64,000 bases of DNA from contig OW388300.1 of NCBI GenBank assembly GCA_936450465.1, positions 45,664,358 to 45,728,357 of the forward strand. Reading direction: 5' to 3'. Made by a program: the position numbers and the translations under genes. Below the pieces are notes generated by a model. The model did no database searches, had not been told where the DNA came from, and worked only from the letters and a program-made list of their open reading frames with translations. Shown here in pieces: positions 11,301 through 22,812 of this stretch; positions within the stretch are counted from its first letter, which is position 1; the number at the start of each line of letters is the position of its first letter. This stretch comes from Gibbula magus. Taxonomy: Eukaryota; Mollusca; Gastropoda; Trochida; Trochidae.

Positions 11301-12765
11301 GCTCTCTATCCTAAAGTGTTTCTCAACCTGAAAGACATTGCAAATAACTTCGTGAGACAATTGAACACCGACATTTTACTTATGGAAAATTCTGATGATG
11401 TACGTACATTGTAACGTTTGCATGTACATGTCAGTTACAAGTATCGTGCATGTAAGAATCGTGTCGGACGTATCTAAACAGACAATGACAATTGACAACA
11501 GCAGGCTCTATAGACTTTGTAAGAAGCGAAGATAGGATGTTTATTTTTGGAAAATTCTGATATTCTGCGCCCTTCGTGTTTTATGCTCCCTGCTATGTTT
11601 TATTTAACGATAAAGCACGCCAACTCGTCTTCTATTTCTTAAGTACAGGCGTTAGAAATATTAATGCGTGTGACATCATTTTAAGTTCCGTCACTTGACC
11701 TTTGTATCTTTATCCTTATATGACGTATATATTTTCGATATCCGTTAACTTTATCCTGCCGAGGACACCATCCATTGTATGATAAGATAATATATTTGTA
11801 TACAATAGGGCAGTGTAATGAATAGGACATTACAATTGTTAATGTTTATTTGAACAACTCGAACATTCGTCCAGAAGATAAATCCATAAATCGTGTGGTT
11901 GAGAAACAAGGACATTCTTCAAGATAAGATAGATAAATATAAGTGTTTGACGTGATGACCTCATAATCCAAAAGGCACTCGACAGACCTACACGTGAGTA
12001 GTATTCAAATTTAAACATTATATTATTGTTTTATATTCTTTTAAAAGAAAAATATTATCTTTGGAGAAATATCCGCATAGGGGGTTCATCTGTTGTTGAT
12101 AAGACACATCTGATAATTAAATACGTTGTTGATTAGTATATCTTCAAAATGTAGAAATACAGTTGATTTAATTTTTAAGAAGAAACAGATACCTCCTGGA
12201 TATTTGATGACAGATCCATACAAAATGGAATTTTGCTTTTAACTTGTAAGATAAGCCAGCTTGTTATTTTTTAAGATTCAATAATTATGGCAACAATATA
12301 AACTGAAATGTTCTTTTATAAACAGAAACGTGTTTTATTGACTTTGAGAAGGCCAAAACTATTACAGTATTAAACCTTTTACTTTTTCGCTTATCTTCTC
12401 ATTGTAATCAGTACTTTTATTAGCACGTTTACAAATCTTAATCTAAACTTTTTCGTTTTCGTTTAAATTTTCGTTCTATGAAACAAAGCCAAATTATTTG
12501 ATGTTGCAATGATGAACGGAGGTATTGCAGTGAGGTATATGGTGATTCATTATTAACCCAAACTGCAAACTGATGTCAGTGAAATTGCATTTATTGTCCT
12601 TCATTGTTCCTTTATTACGTAAACACGGTTCCCTGCAAACAGTCTTATAAAGGTAAACGAGAAGAAGCTCGAACAAAACTACTACAAAGAGATGCGTAAT
12701 ACGTGAGTCTCCTATTGTGATACTGTTAATCGAGCTTAATATTATGGATAGTGTACGTCAAAATA
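8310..12765. other. Intergenic region with foldbacks and one pearl-like copy
   Basis: No gene is supported. Structures seen: an inverted repeat at 8968-9054 whose arms share 'catctttgcggaagtttgac' plus TGACGTCA; short tandem units of 'tatacgccgattgacgta' around 9427-9500; an imperfect palindrome at 9829-9950 (arms around 'ttgtccattccttgaaaa' and 'tttttaaggaatggaca'); and a pearl-like core with (GGAC)n at 10620-10890. Reading frames here are short and lack motifs. Confidence 0.5.
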
Positions 12766-12767
12766 AA

Positions 12768-13120
12768 TGCTATCCGCCATATTACCCCTGGGACACTCTA
12801 TCAGGGAAATATGTACTCAAATTACCCACCCTTGGCCGGCTTGGCGAAGTCAGTAACCAATGAAAATGGTCGATAGGATAAGACGGAAATGGTCAAGGGA
12901 GGTAACCGGTGACCGCGCCCAGGAGGTGCGTGCTTTGCAACGAAGTGATATGAATTGTCATTGGATCGCAGGTCCAAGCTGCGTAGCAGTTTGATTGGCT
13001 CACGCCGGCCAAGGGCGGGTAATTTGAGTACAGATTTCTCTGATGGAATGTCCCAGGGGTGATATAGCGGAGAATAAGGTAGCCTATATAAAACCTTAGA
13101 TAACCGAGGATGAGTATTGT
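12768..13120 (+). mobile_element. Foldback MITE, copy 1 (upstream of the EF-hand gene)
   Basis: Terminal inverted repeats of about 80 bases: 'acccctgggacactctatca' on the left (near 12785) is complementary to the right arm (13003-13082) ending 'tgtcccaggggtgatatag'. The arms include 'actcaaattacccacccttg' and 'gggcgggtaatttgagta'. A centre of about 150 bases separates them. A second copy in the same orientation is at about 18510-18892. No transposase is present, so this is a non-autonomous DNA element. The minus-strand frames over it are by-products of the repeat. Confidence 0.75.
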
Positions 13121-13319
13121 GATGACATCGTTTACATTGACCATTGCTCCTAGTCAATGCAACGCAAGCGACATCCAGTCTAATGTGGAACCAGTTTTGG
13201 ACGATGATTATGACACGAGCGACTGTCTCATACGACTGTTACTTTACTATCATAATTGATAATACACATTTCTATGAATGAGCCCATGGGCATGCCTTAA
13301 TATTCAAATCATTTCAGAA

Positions 13320-16300
13320 ATGATGCTTTCATTGCTGCTTCTGACTGTGTGTACAGCGGTCAACAGGTGAGATGTAAATTTATATTAACATGAATAATAC
13401 CTTTCGAATTGAATTATTCTGAATAGGAGAGGGGAATTCTTTCCCCACAGAGGTTAATCAAGTCCCTTCTTCCCACGTAACCTCTCTTCTAATCCGATAG
13501 TTTTCGTTGATTTATTAATAGCACAGTGACATTTTGCAACATGAACTACTGATTGGCTAATTGCAACATGAACTACTGATTGGCTAATTGCAACACTAGA
13601 TTTGATTGCAACCAATCAGGAACTTCTTTCTCGTGCAATATGTCGGATTAGAACAGTGTTAGTGTGATAACAAATGAACAGGGTTGCGAGAGAAGGGTCA
13701 AGGCGCTTTTTCAATATAAATCTACCTGTGATGTTCACCTGTGAAGTCACTACTAAACTAAGTTACAATGTTTTGTGTGAAACGGGGTCCATGCGGTTTA
13801 AACATGGTTTTTATTCTCACTAATGAACTGGGATTGGTGAACAAGCTTTAATTTCTGGCTTATTGTTACACCTCTCCCATATAACGTACGATGTAGAATG
13901 GAATAAGCCATGCTTGTGATGTCCGTTGTTTCTAACCTTCACACATAATTGACGCTTCCGAAAAAATGCACCTTTATAGCTTGAATTCATTTAGAGGGGC
14001 ACCCTACCGTTACGAGTTCTAAATTTCTACTTCATTTGGTCTCGTAAATGTATCACAACGCGGGCGAGGTTTATTCTCCAGTGTAGATCCCTCTTATGGT
14101 ATTATTAAAAAACAACAACGGGAACCAGTCTTAAACAACTGCCTGATCAAAAAGGCTCTCGCTGGAGCTGAACTTTCCTAATTTAAAAGTTTAACATCCA
14201 ATGTGTTTCCATCCATTACATTATCATGGTTTATTTATACAAACTGTATATCCATCATGTCAGCCATATTCAACATCATCCGTTATGGTCCATTATATAC
14301 AATTAGGCAACTTTCTCGGGCACATTTTTTTCCAAATTTACGAGGGGGGTAGGACTTCCTTTTTATTTTTTGTTGGAAGATTATGACCAGGGAGGAGTAC
14401 ATTTTATTTGTTTCCATCAAAACATAGCTTGAAGTGGTAGGAATATACGAAGCGGGGGCACATAGCTTCCTGCAGACCCAAATATTTGCTGGAAAAATTG
14501 ATTTATGCAAAAATGATGCCCGGAATTCTTAATTTATATTTTTAAAGGACATTAAAAAACTGTCATTTTTTATTTAGCCTTATAGTATCGACGTTGGCCA
14601 CAATATGTGGTTACTGGTTTATATAATTATTGCTAGTATCGAAACAAATCGATCGATATGTACCCGTTACTCCTACTTATATAAGTAATATCAGGGACCC
14701 TTTAAACAATTAGAAGTGTCCAGGTAATATATAAACCAATACGCTCTTTCTAGCCAGACGCAGCACCATCCCGTCTGGTTGCTGGTGTACAACAGTATCG
14801 ACCTCGACCATGATGATCAGTTCTCTATCAAGGAGTTCCACTCCATGCTGCCCAAGTTTGATCTAAACGGTAAGTATCATTTGAATTATAGGGGACCGCA
14901 ATAATCAGTGGTCTCATTTGTGTTCTTACCTACATGTATCAACATTGTTATATATACACACTTGGAAATTAATTGAGCAACATTTTTAAAAACAGAATAA
15001 TCGTTCAAATTTGAAGAAGACAAAAAGTCAGGAAAAATGTTAGTGATTTTAGTTTAAACAGCCATTTAGCAGTGTTGCTACGAAAGGTCACTCAAATAAC
15101 GCTTGATAACGACTGTTATAATAATTTGGTATTTTGGTGTCAAAATGCAAATTCCATTATGAAATGAAATGGAAGTCAATATTTGTTGCTGTAATGTGAT
15201 TAGTGTCATTCTTTCAAGTGAAGTGATTACACTTTACCAACTGACTTTTTAACAAATGTCACTCGATAAAGCAGTACGCACCTTCAAACTTCAAACTTGT
15301 CGTAATGAACAAATACGGTCACTATTTACGGCATTGCCTTATCTAAAGTGAGAAGAAGAGTTTAATAGACAGATTGAACTCAAATAATCTATTATAAACC
15401 AATTTATTCACAGATCATATGGTTGTAGACATTTTCTTAATTATCGTTAAAAAGGGACTTGACTGTTTAGCTTCTTATCTTGCATGATAAAGGTGTTTTG
15501 GTGTGTGAATGTTATCACAAATGTTGGTTACAATAAATCAATTCTAACGTTTGAAGTGTAGTTTCTCTTCTAAGAAAAAGCTATTTTAGGTAAAAATTCA
15601 GTACCTTCATATGTTTCATACTTGAAATTTTGCATATGGTGCATTTTGGTTTCAGTGCATGAGTCACCAAATAACCAATTGTTATGTCTGGTGTAATAAA
15701 CTGGTTCAATTTATCCTAACAATCCCAGAGCATCACATTTCTCACTAGGGTGTTGCTGAATTAATTTCCAAGTGTATATTATTTTGGATCATACGTCCAC
15801 TGTAGCCACATGGATAAGCTGTTGTTAAAATCAGTGTTGACAGTTGGTACCTGATTCCATCAGAGAATCCCGAAACCAGTAAATGAACTTCTTTGTTTAT
15901 ACATGGTGCGATCCTAAATATAACAATGCTACATTTGGTCATTATCTAAATGACATTTATTTTTAATACCTATGCAGCAGGCCTACCAAAGAACAAATAG
16001 AACTGCAACGAAAATCACCCAAACGCACAAATAAAGAGACGACTTTGCGTCATAAATTAGCGATACGGAATTAAATGAATCTCTGTGTGACGGTTTTGCC
16101 AGTCACATTTATGTCAATATTGCCACAGTCTTATGTCTATACCAAACGTTTAATGGGCACACTAAGACACTCTCTCGAGTGGTGCTAATATCCTATGATC
16201 ATGAACTTTATAAGTTTATAATTTCCGTTCTGGCATACTTGAAATTCAAACGGAACCCGGAAATTGTTTTGGGGAGAATTATTCCATTATATTTCCATGT

Positions 16301-18085
16301 TTGTTGTAGCCCCGAGATGATTTACAATTGTTGTAAACTTATACACACCCTCGTCGGCTCTTACACATACATTTTGTATCTATCATTGTTTTATTTTTGA
16401 AATGTTAAATTATTTTGACAGGAAATAAACAATGCGGTTTAATGAATAGTTTCTATACATTGCCTGTCCTACATGTGATGACATCAGATATCCCCTGTTT
16501 CAGAGTACTGCTCTACAAGATGACTTTGTAAACCTCTCTTCTGCTGAGAACAACATAATATTAATGCATCAATATTTATTGTCTGAATGGGCGTATTAAC
16601 GTTACACTGCAATGTATTTTACGGGAGAGTAATAAGTGAATACATGGCATCAACAGGCGATGGCTCAATTTCTGAAATCGAGTTTATGGATGTGTGGGAC
16701 CACGCAACCGGAAGTGCGCATAACTTGGCCCGGGACGACGCGGCCGGAAGGAAGTTATTCCACACAGAGGACTACGACAAGGACGGAAGTCTCACCATGG
16801 CTGAAGCCGAGAACCTGTTTACAGTCACGTTCGACTCGAACAGTAAGTGGATTATGTTAAAAGTTTAAAGGGGCAGTAGCACGTTTTTTTGCTGAAATAA
16901 GTCGACGAAAAGTGTTTGAAAAATAATGTCACCAATAGTAAAACACCCTTCTCTCTTCGGAAAATCATGTACATCATGAGTGTTCATGGTTCCGTAAAGC
17001 CATGGGAATCGTTTTTGTCATTCGAAATATTAAAAGGTGTCCACAATGAAATGACCATTTATAGCGTTTGGCATATTTGACCCCATCAACACAATGGATG
17101 TACCTGTAGCACGTTTTTTCGCTGAAATAAGTCGATGAAATGTATTTGAAAAATAATGTCAACAATAGTAAAACACCCTTCTCTCTTCGGAAAATCGAGT
17201 TACAAATGAGTGTATATGGTTCCGTAAAGCCATGGGAATTTTTGTTTGTCATTCGAAATAATAAAATGTGTTCACAATACAATGGCCGCCATGCAATTTT
17301 GGCTTTATGCGCAACACCGTTATTACCACTACGGATAATTTGTTTGTGTAATACGAGGTTGTACCCTCTGAAGTAAATATAAATGACATTAACTATCATT
17401 ATAAATGAGAAATTTGAAAAAATAAAATTTGCAAAAAACGTCAGGTGCTACAGCGCCTTTAACAGTTAACATATCTGTTTCCTCTTCCAGAAGACGGAAT
17501 TGTAACCAAACAGGAGTTCCAGATAGTCTGGTATAAGGTAAGACATTCCTTCATCTATGGCATCAAAATTCTAATTAATTCTTTTCTTGTCTGACACCCG
17601 ATTATTTATAGAATATCTCATCACGTACACGTTGTCTTGGTCCAAGATCCGTAGTAATGTTTGTGACATATTTACTAGCGTCCAATTTATACTTTGTGTG
17701 CAACAAACAACTATTAATTCGATAGATCTAGACTGACAGTCATGGTATTGTTTCCAATACAGCACAATACTACAATTCTATAATATCTTCACTTCCCTTG
17801 CGTGTTTTGGAGACCGGCATTTATTAGGGTTTGAGATTTTATTGTGTTAATTAACATTTATCTAGTTTTATAGTCACTGTGTGTGTTTTAATTAAATGAA
17901 AAACATAAGTCATCGGTGTCTCCTAGAGAGATTGTTTCATGAAGTCTGTACAGTCATCCATGAAACGGGTATTTAATTGAGAATGGTCTGTGGATTTTGA
18001 CAAAACGGTATTCCATACTTTCTTCTTCTTCTAGCTCCACAACCACAGCGGCCACAACCCAACTGGCATGTCAATGATTGGATGA
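13320..18085 (+). CDS. Secreted four-EF-hand calcium-binding protein, 5 exons
   Basis: Coding exons 13320-13366, 14754-14869, 16657-16842, 17491-17537 and 18035-18085 join in frame (447 bases, 148 residues plus TGA), each bounded by AG/GT with good polypyrimidine tracts. An acceptor 'atttcag' lies three bases before the ATG, so a 5' UTR exon exists further upstream. The protein starts with a signal peptide (MMLSLLLLTVCTAVN). Four canonical loops follow: D32-E43 (DLDHDDQFSIKE, Asp instead of Gly at loop position 6), D52-E63 (DLNGDGSISEIE, assembled across the exon 2/3 junction), D93-E104 (DYDKDGSLTMAE) and D114-E125 (DSNKDGIVTKQE, across the exon 3/4 junction). All have acidic residues at positions 1 and 12. 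The tail is His/Asn/Gly-rich (LHNHSGHNPTGMSMIG). It has calmodulin's size and EF-hand number but is predicted to be extracellular, as in molluscan haemolymph, mantle or matrix calcium binders; which of these is unknown. Confidence 0.88.
16865..17462 (+). mobile_element. TTAA MITE, copy a (with internal duplication)
   Basis: Starts 'ttaaaggggcagtagcacg' and ends 'gtgctacagcgcctttaa', in the intron between EF-hand gene exons 3 and 4, only 23 bases after the exon 3 donor. It is about 600 bases instead of about 358 because the first 240 bases of the element are repeated (restart at about 17103, 'tgtagcacgttttttcgctg'). Confidence 0.75.
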
Positions 18086-18140
18086 GGAAATGGTTTCTTC
18101 CAGTCAGTATTGATATGCTTCTTCATCGAAAATTGAGTAC

Positions 18141-18289
18141 AATAAATCGCATAAAAACCGTATTGATGTTTGAAAGTAAAAGACGATTTGAACTGAAGAT
18201 GATACAACAACTGACTCAACCAGACATACATGTATAACGTGACTTGCCCGTTGTAAATAGTCATAAAGACAGAAAACAATGATAATAAA
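18141..18289 (+). promoter_or_regulatory. Candidate poly(A) signals of the EF-hand gene
   Basis: AATAAA occurs at 18141-18146, 56 bases after the stop codon, and again at 18284-18289. Either could end the transcript before the second foldback MITE begins near 18510. Confidence 0.4.
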
Positions 18290-18509
18290 AAACATTTTAA
18301 TTTTGGTTCACAACTTTCATGCATATACTTTACTGAAGTCTAAAAGCACTGGTTCCCATGTCCACTGTTGTCGTGCACTTCCATTGCACCGCGCTTGTTC
18401 TACGCCCATACCCAGTACCTTCCACTGAAAACACGTGTTGCGTGTTGGCGAATATATAGAGCCGTCCTGAAACAAGGAGAATATGTGATGGCGCTATTAG
18501 TCGGGAGCA

Positions 18510-18892
18510 TCCTCGGTAACCAATGGTATATATATGTTCCGTTACTCTCCACTATATCACCCATGGGAAACCTTATCAGAGAAATGTGTACTAAAATTAC
18601 CCGCCCTTGGCCAGCGTGACGAAGTCAGTAACCAAAGAAAATTATCAATAGGATAAGGCGGAAATGGTCAAGGGAGATAACCGGTGACGAATGGCTAACA
18701 AAATGACCTCGCGTTATTTGCAACGAAGTGATATGAATTGTCTGTGGTTCGCAGGTCCAAGCTGCGTAGCAGTTTGATTGGCTCACGCCGGCCAAGGGCG
18801 GGTAATTTGAGTACTGATTTTTCTGATAAGGTTTCCCATGGGTGATATAGTGGCGAGTAACGGAGCATATATAAAACCATGGGTAACCGAGA
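18510..18892 (+). mobile_element. Foldback MITE, copy 2 (downstream of the EF-hand gene)
   Basis: Same orientation and internal sequence as the copy at 12768-13120 ('gtccaagctgcgtagcagtt' in the centre of both). The inverted arms run about 18512-18612 and 18784-18890: 'ctccactatatcacccatgg' faces 'ccatgggtgatatagtggcg'. The arms are longer and better matched than in copy 1. Confidence 0.75.
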
Positions 18893-18899
18893 ATGAGTC

Positions 18900-20120
18900 G
18901 GGAGGGACATCCACTTCACCTGTTGGTACAGTTTTATATTAACTACGATATACCTCGTTTAACCGGACCCCATATATTCGGACATCCGGCCATCCGCAAG
19001 GTAGTATTTCAAATCTCCTATTTCAAATCAATTCTATGCAAATGGTGAGTCGCTTAACCGCACGTCTTGCTATCCGGACGATTTCCAACTGTAATTAAAT
19101 TGTGCGGATAAACGGGGTCCGACTGTATATGTTCTTGCCCAAATATAGCGCTCATATTGGTGACTGACCAACTACTTCTTGTTATTTATGTTACAAAATA
19201 TGTTACTATAAAATCATATATCGAACTTTTGCCTTGTAAACCTGTCCAACAATTGACTGCAATAGTTTTATGTTGATCTCGATATGACGTCATTAAAGTA
19301 CGCAAGTTTTGGACTATATAATTTTGTAATAGTGACATATCCCCAAAGGAACGGTAGCTGAAGCAAGGCAGGATCTAACGGTATTGTTATCTCTTCCTGC
19401 TGTAACTGTCTCTATTTGTGGAAACCGGGATGAGGCGATTTAAAGTTTAATATAATTGCTTTCAAGTATAATTCACTTTCCATCTTGGAAGCTAGTGGAA
19501 ACTAGAAACCAACTACACCGGTATGAGTATTTATTATGTTAGCATATTTTTCCAGCGATCTGATTGGTCGAGAGACAATCACGTGACCGTTGACGGAAAA
19601 GCATATTAACTCCAGCCCAAAACCGACCAAAAGCCGTATTAACCGTGACGTCAAACGATTGGTGTATGACGTCAATCGATTGACCGTAGTCCCAGCTGTT
19701 CAAACCAAATTACATTTTTGACTGTATTTCATTGTTTTCCGTTCGTTCCTATTTTAAATACATAATAAAACAATTTTGGACTGGTGAATTCGGTCAATAC
19801 CTGTGTTTATGGACTCGAGAAAACAATATTGAACGCGAACCTCGTATGAAGGTGAAAGCTTTGATCGACAACTAAAAACAGTGCAGCATGTGTGATTCTG
19901 ATATTACTTCTCGCCCAACCCAAACCTTAATATGCCATTGACACACTTCTCTACATCAGACAAATTGCAGACCTTCTGAAGTCAGTCGAACACCGGACTT
20001 CTTGACCCGCAGTCGTACGACCATCAACTGCACAAAGCCTCAAGCATAAAGTTACGAGTTACATTATATTTTGATATGGTGTACGGAACTTTACAAGATA
20101 GAACGTAGAACATTTTCAAT
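18900..20120. other. Intergenic spacer between convergent genes
   Basis: No gene identified. At 19646-19680 two CRE-like TGACGTCA octamers lie in a duplicated context ('tgacgtcaaacgattgg' and 'tgacgtcaatcgattga'). On the minus strand 19960-20045 has a cysteine-containing stretch (CAVDGRTTAGQEVRC) that could be a degraded last lectin exon of the GalNAc-transferase A gene, but no splice site in the needed phase fits it. Confidence 0.4.
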
Positions 20121-20123
20121 AAC

Positions 20124-22779
20124 CTATTTCAATACTCGATAATTAGTTTTATTTACCTCTCTGACTTGAAACGCCTGATTTCCCTTCTGTCGATGACAAG
20201 GAAATAAAATTGGATCTCCTTTCCCAATATCAACACACTTAAGCAAGAGTCGCAACTCTTCATCGATAGTTGTGTAAAATACCTGTAATTATAATTAACT
20301 ATGTGTGAAGACTGGTATGAAGATCTCCAACCAAAAGCAGCATATATATATAAACATTCACGTGATCATTGAAGTTACACGATTTCTAAAAACAAGTATT
20401 TACTTGAATGATGTTCTGTGTTCACATCCATTCGTATATTTAAGTTGAGATTAGCCACGTGAGATGAACTGCAGTAATAAATAACCATCTGATAATAAAG
20501 TTTTTAATCCTTAGAGGAGTTAAAGCTTTGTTCCTGTTTACAATGATGATTGTCTGAAAGTATAAGAAACCTTCACCCATATACACTGAAGTAGAAAAAA
20601 AGTTCCATCCTCAGTTTGTGATTTCACAATATTCAATATTTTAAAAGAAATGAGATGCATTAGATTATGCACGTTTACAATACCACGTATCTGCAGTAGT
20701 TTGAATGAATTAATTGGTGACTTTTAAGTTAAAATATCTTAAAGTCTTTGTTTAATGTAGATAGGGGTAACAAGTTAAATTTATATCAACATGACACCAA
20801 CCATGTTTAATATTGTGTAATTAAGAGCAGAACGAGGCATATGTATTCATTATCACATAGAATATGTCTTATGTGCCGTGTAACAGCTGTATTTTATCCA
20901 AAATAATTTTGAAAGAAATCATAAACTTTTTTTTTTTAAAATTCACGTAGAAGTATTTTTCGACTGATGACTTAACGTCTGCACTGTTCTGTTTTGGAGT
21001 ACGACTTCGATAAGATATTTGTAATTGAAAATCATAAAATGGCAATATATAATGCATATCAAATACGTTCCTCACCCGATGAATTGAAACATCGTATTCA
21101 CAATCCTGGCAGTATATTAAGCGTATACTGACCTGAGTAGCAAACATGGTTTGGTTGCACCTCTTCAATGTCACCTTGGCGTCCTTGGCATCTCTAGCTT
21201 GTAAACACAGCGAGGGGTTGCCCTTGTTACGTATCTACGTGTTCATAAAAGGAGAAAAGTGTAACACAGGAGATCTATAAACTTGTGCTAATCTTTCACT
21301 TGTATTTACTTATCTTTATATTTTTGTTTTTGTATGAGTATATTTATTTTGTTCTAACCGTACCAAGATATTATCACTACAACGGCAGTTAGTTGTTCAT
21401 GTCATCATCACACAAACCCTGACAACAATTGCTGACTCAATAGAGGTTTATAACTTAATCTTGTTACTTCATAAGACGTGTTTATCTCTTCCGTAAAACA
21501 TTCTGCTACAGCAGGGTATTTTACCCGTAAAACTCCTCAATACTCGGGTTGTGTAAAGAGTGGAAAGACTCGTATTGCTTGCTCGGCAACTGGTTTCGCA
21601 TCGCTGTCTAAAGAATATTGTCATGGTTTGAACGTAGGTAATGATCGCTGATCGGTTTTCTCATTCAGGGACTCCTAGTGTTGATCGATTTTAAGTCACT
21701 TCATTGGCTGGTTATGTTTGCTGTTACCAGTCTTGCAATCAAGGTATTATTAGTCTTGTGGATTAAATACGCTAATGGAGCAGGATGCTCGGAACTCACT
21801 AATGTACTAGTTTCTAACTCGCAGTGGTATGAATGTTTGCATGAAGTCAATGAATTGATAGAACAATTAATATATTTCATAGATTTCATTAGTTGTTATT
21901 TAATAATTTGAATTTGAATTTGATGTACCCACCAATCCATATTTTAAAGCCTTGTTTGGATGAAATACTTGTGGAAAGATGTTATCCAAATACCACTGGA
22001 AACTTTTACACTGCAGATTTCTCCTCAGTTCAACACGGGCTGAAACATCGCCATAGTTACTCTGAAAAAGATGCTTGAAATATGAACACTGCACATACAT
22101 CCAGATAGAATTTCAATCGCTAGTCCGTTGTTGAATGTTGTTTATAGTAACACGAGAGTTATTGAGAGAGACTTTATTTCGTAAAGGGGTCACTGACCCA
22201 TTAAACAATACAATGATGACGAATAACAATTATAACACGTTAGCGCCATATTTATAATGGAAATTGTATGCTGTTGTATTTGGAGCAGAGTATTGTAGAA
22301 GGGTAACAATAACAAACATATGATAGAAGGGCGTTGTGTAGTGTACACTAGGGGCTGTGGCAACACTGACAGATTGAGCAACCAAAGTATTTTACACCGA
22401 TCACAGTTGGGTTCGAACCCGGAAGCTCTCTTGGACACTAACTTGACGCCTTTGACGACTCAATTTTCTGTCAGTATGCAGTGGGTGTCTTTCTAATGTT
22501 TATTTAAGCGATGCAATTATCTGTTAAAGGTATTCTGGACGACGTGACTCACTAGTTGTACATCATTATACTTTGAGTAGAGGTGCTGGTACCCATCCAT
22601 CCACACCACGGCAGTACGGATGGAGTTGTACGTCAACGCGTAGGTATTTTTAGGGTTGATGTTGACATTCCTCAGTCTGAAGATGTGGGCGATGACAGAG
22701 CAAGGTATCATCTCCAGCGTGCCTCCGCACATCCATATCTAGAACAAGAAGTCATTGAAGCAATGTCTTAGTAATCTAA

Positions 22780-22812
<33 letters not shown>

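Noticed and set aside
12822..13157. Minus-strand frames of 83-111 codons, similar to one at 18695-18919
   Set aside because: They lie inside the foldback MITE and resemble each other only because the element is repeated; no motif and no start context.
19960..20045. Candidate last lectin exon of GalNAc-transferase A (CAVDGRTTAGQEVRC)
   Set aside because: Cysteine spacing is suggestive, but no acceptor in the phase required by exon 10 precedes it, so it was not added to the gene model.
22400..22425. tRNA-like B box ('ggttcgaacccgg')
   Set aside because: No A box, acceptor stem or cloverleaf can be drawn around it; the motif is a short palindrome by itself.
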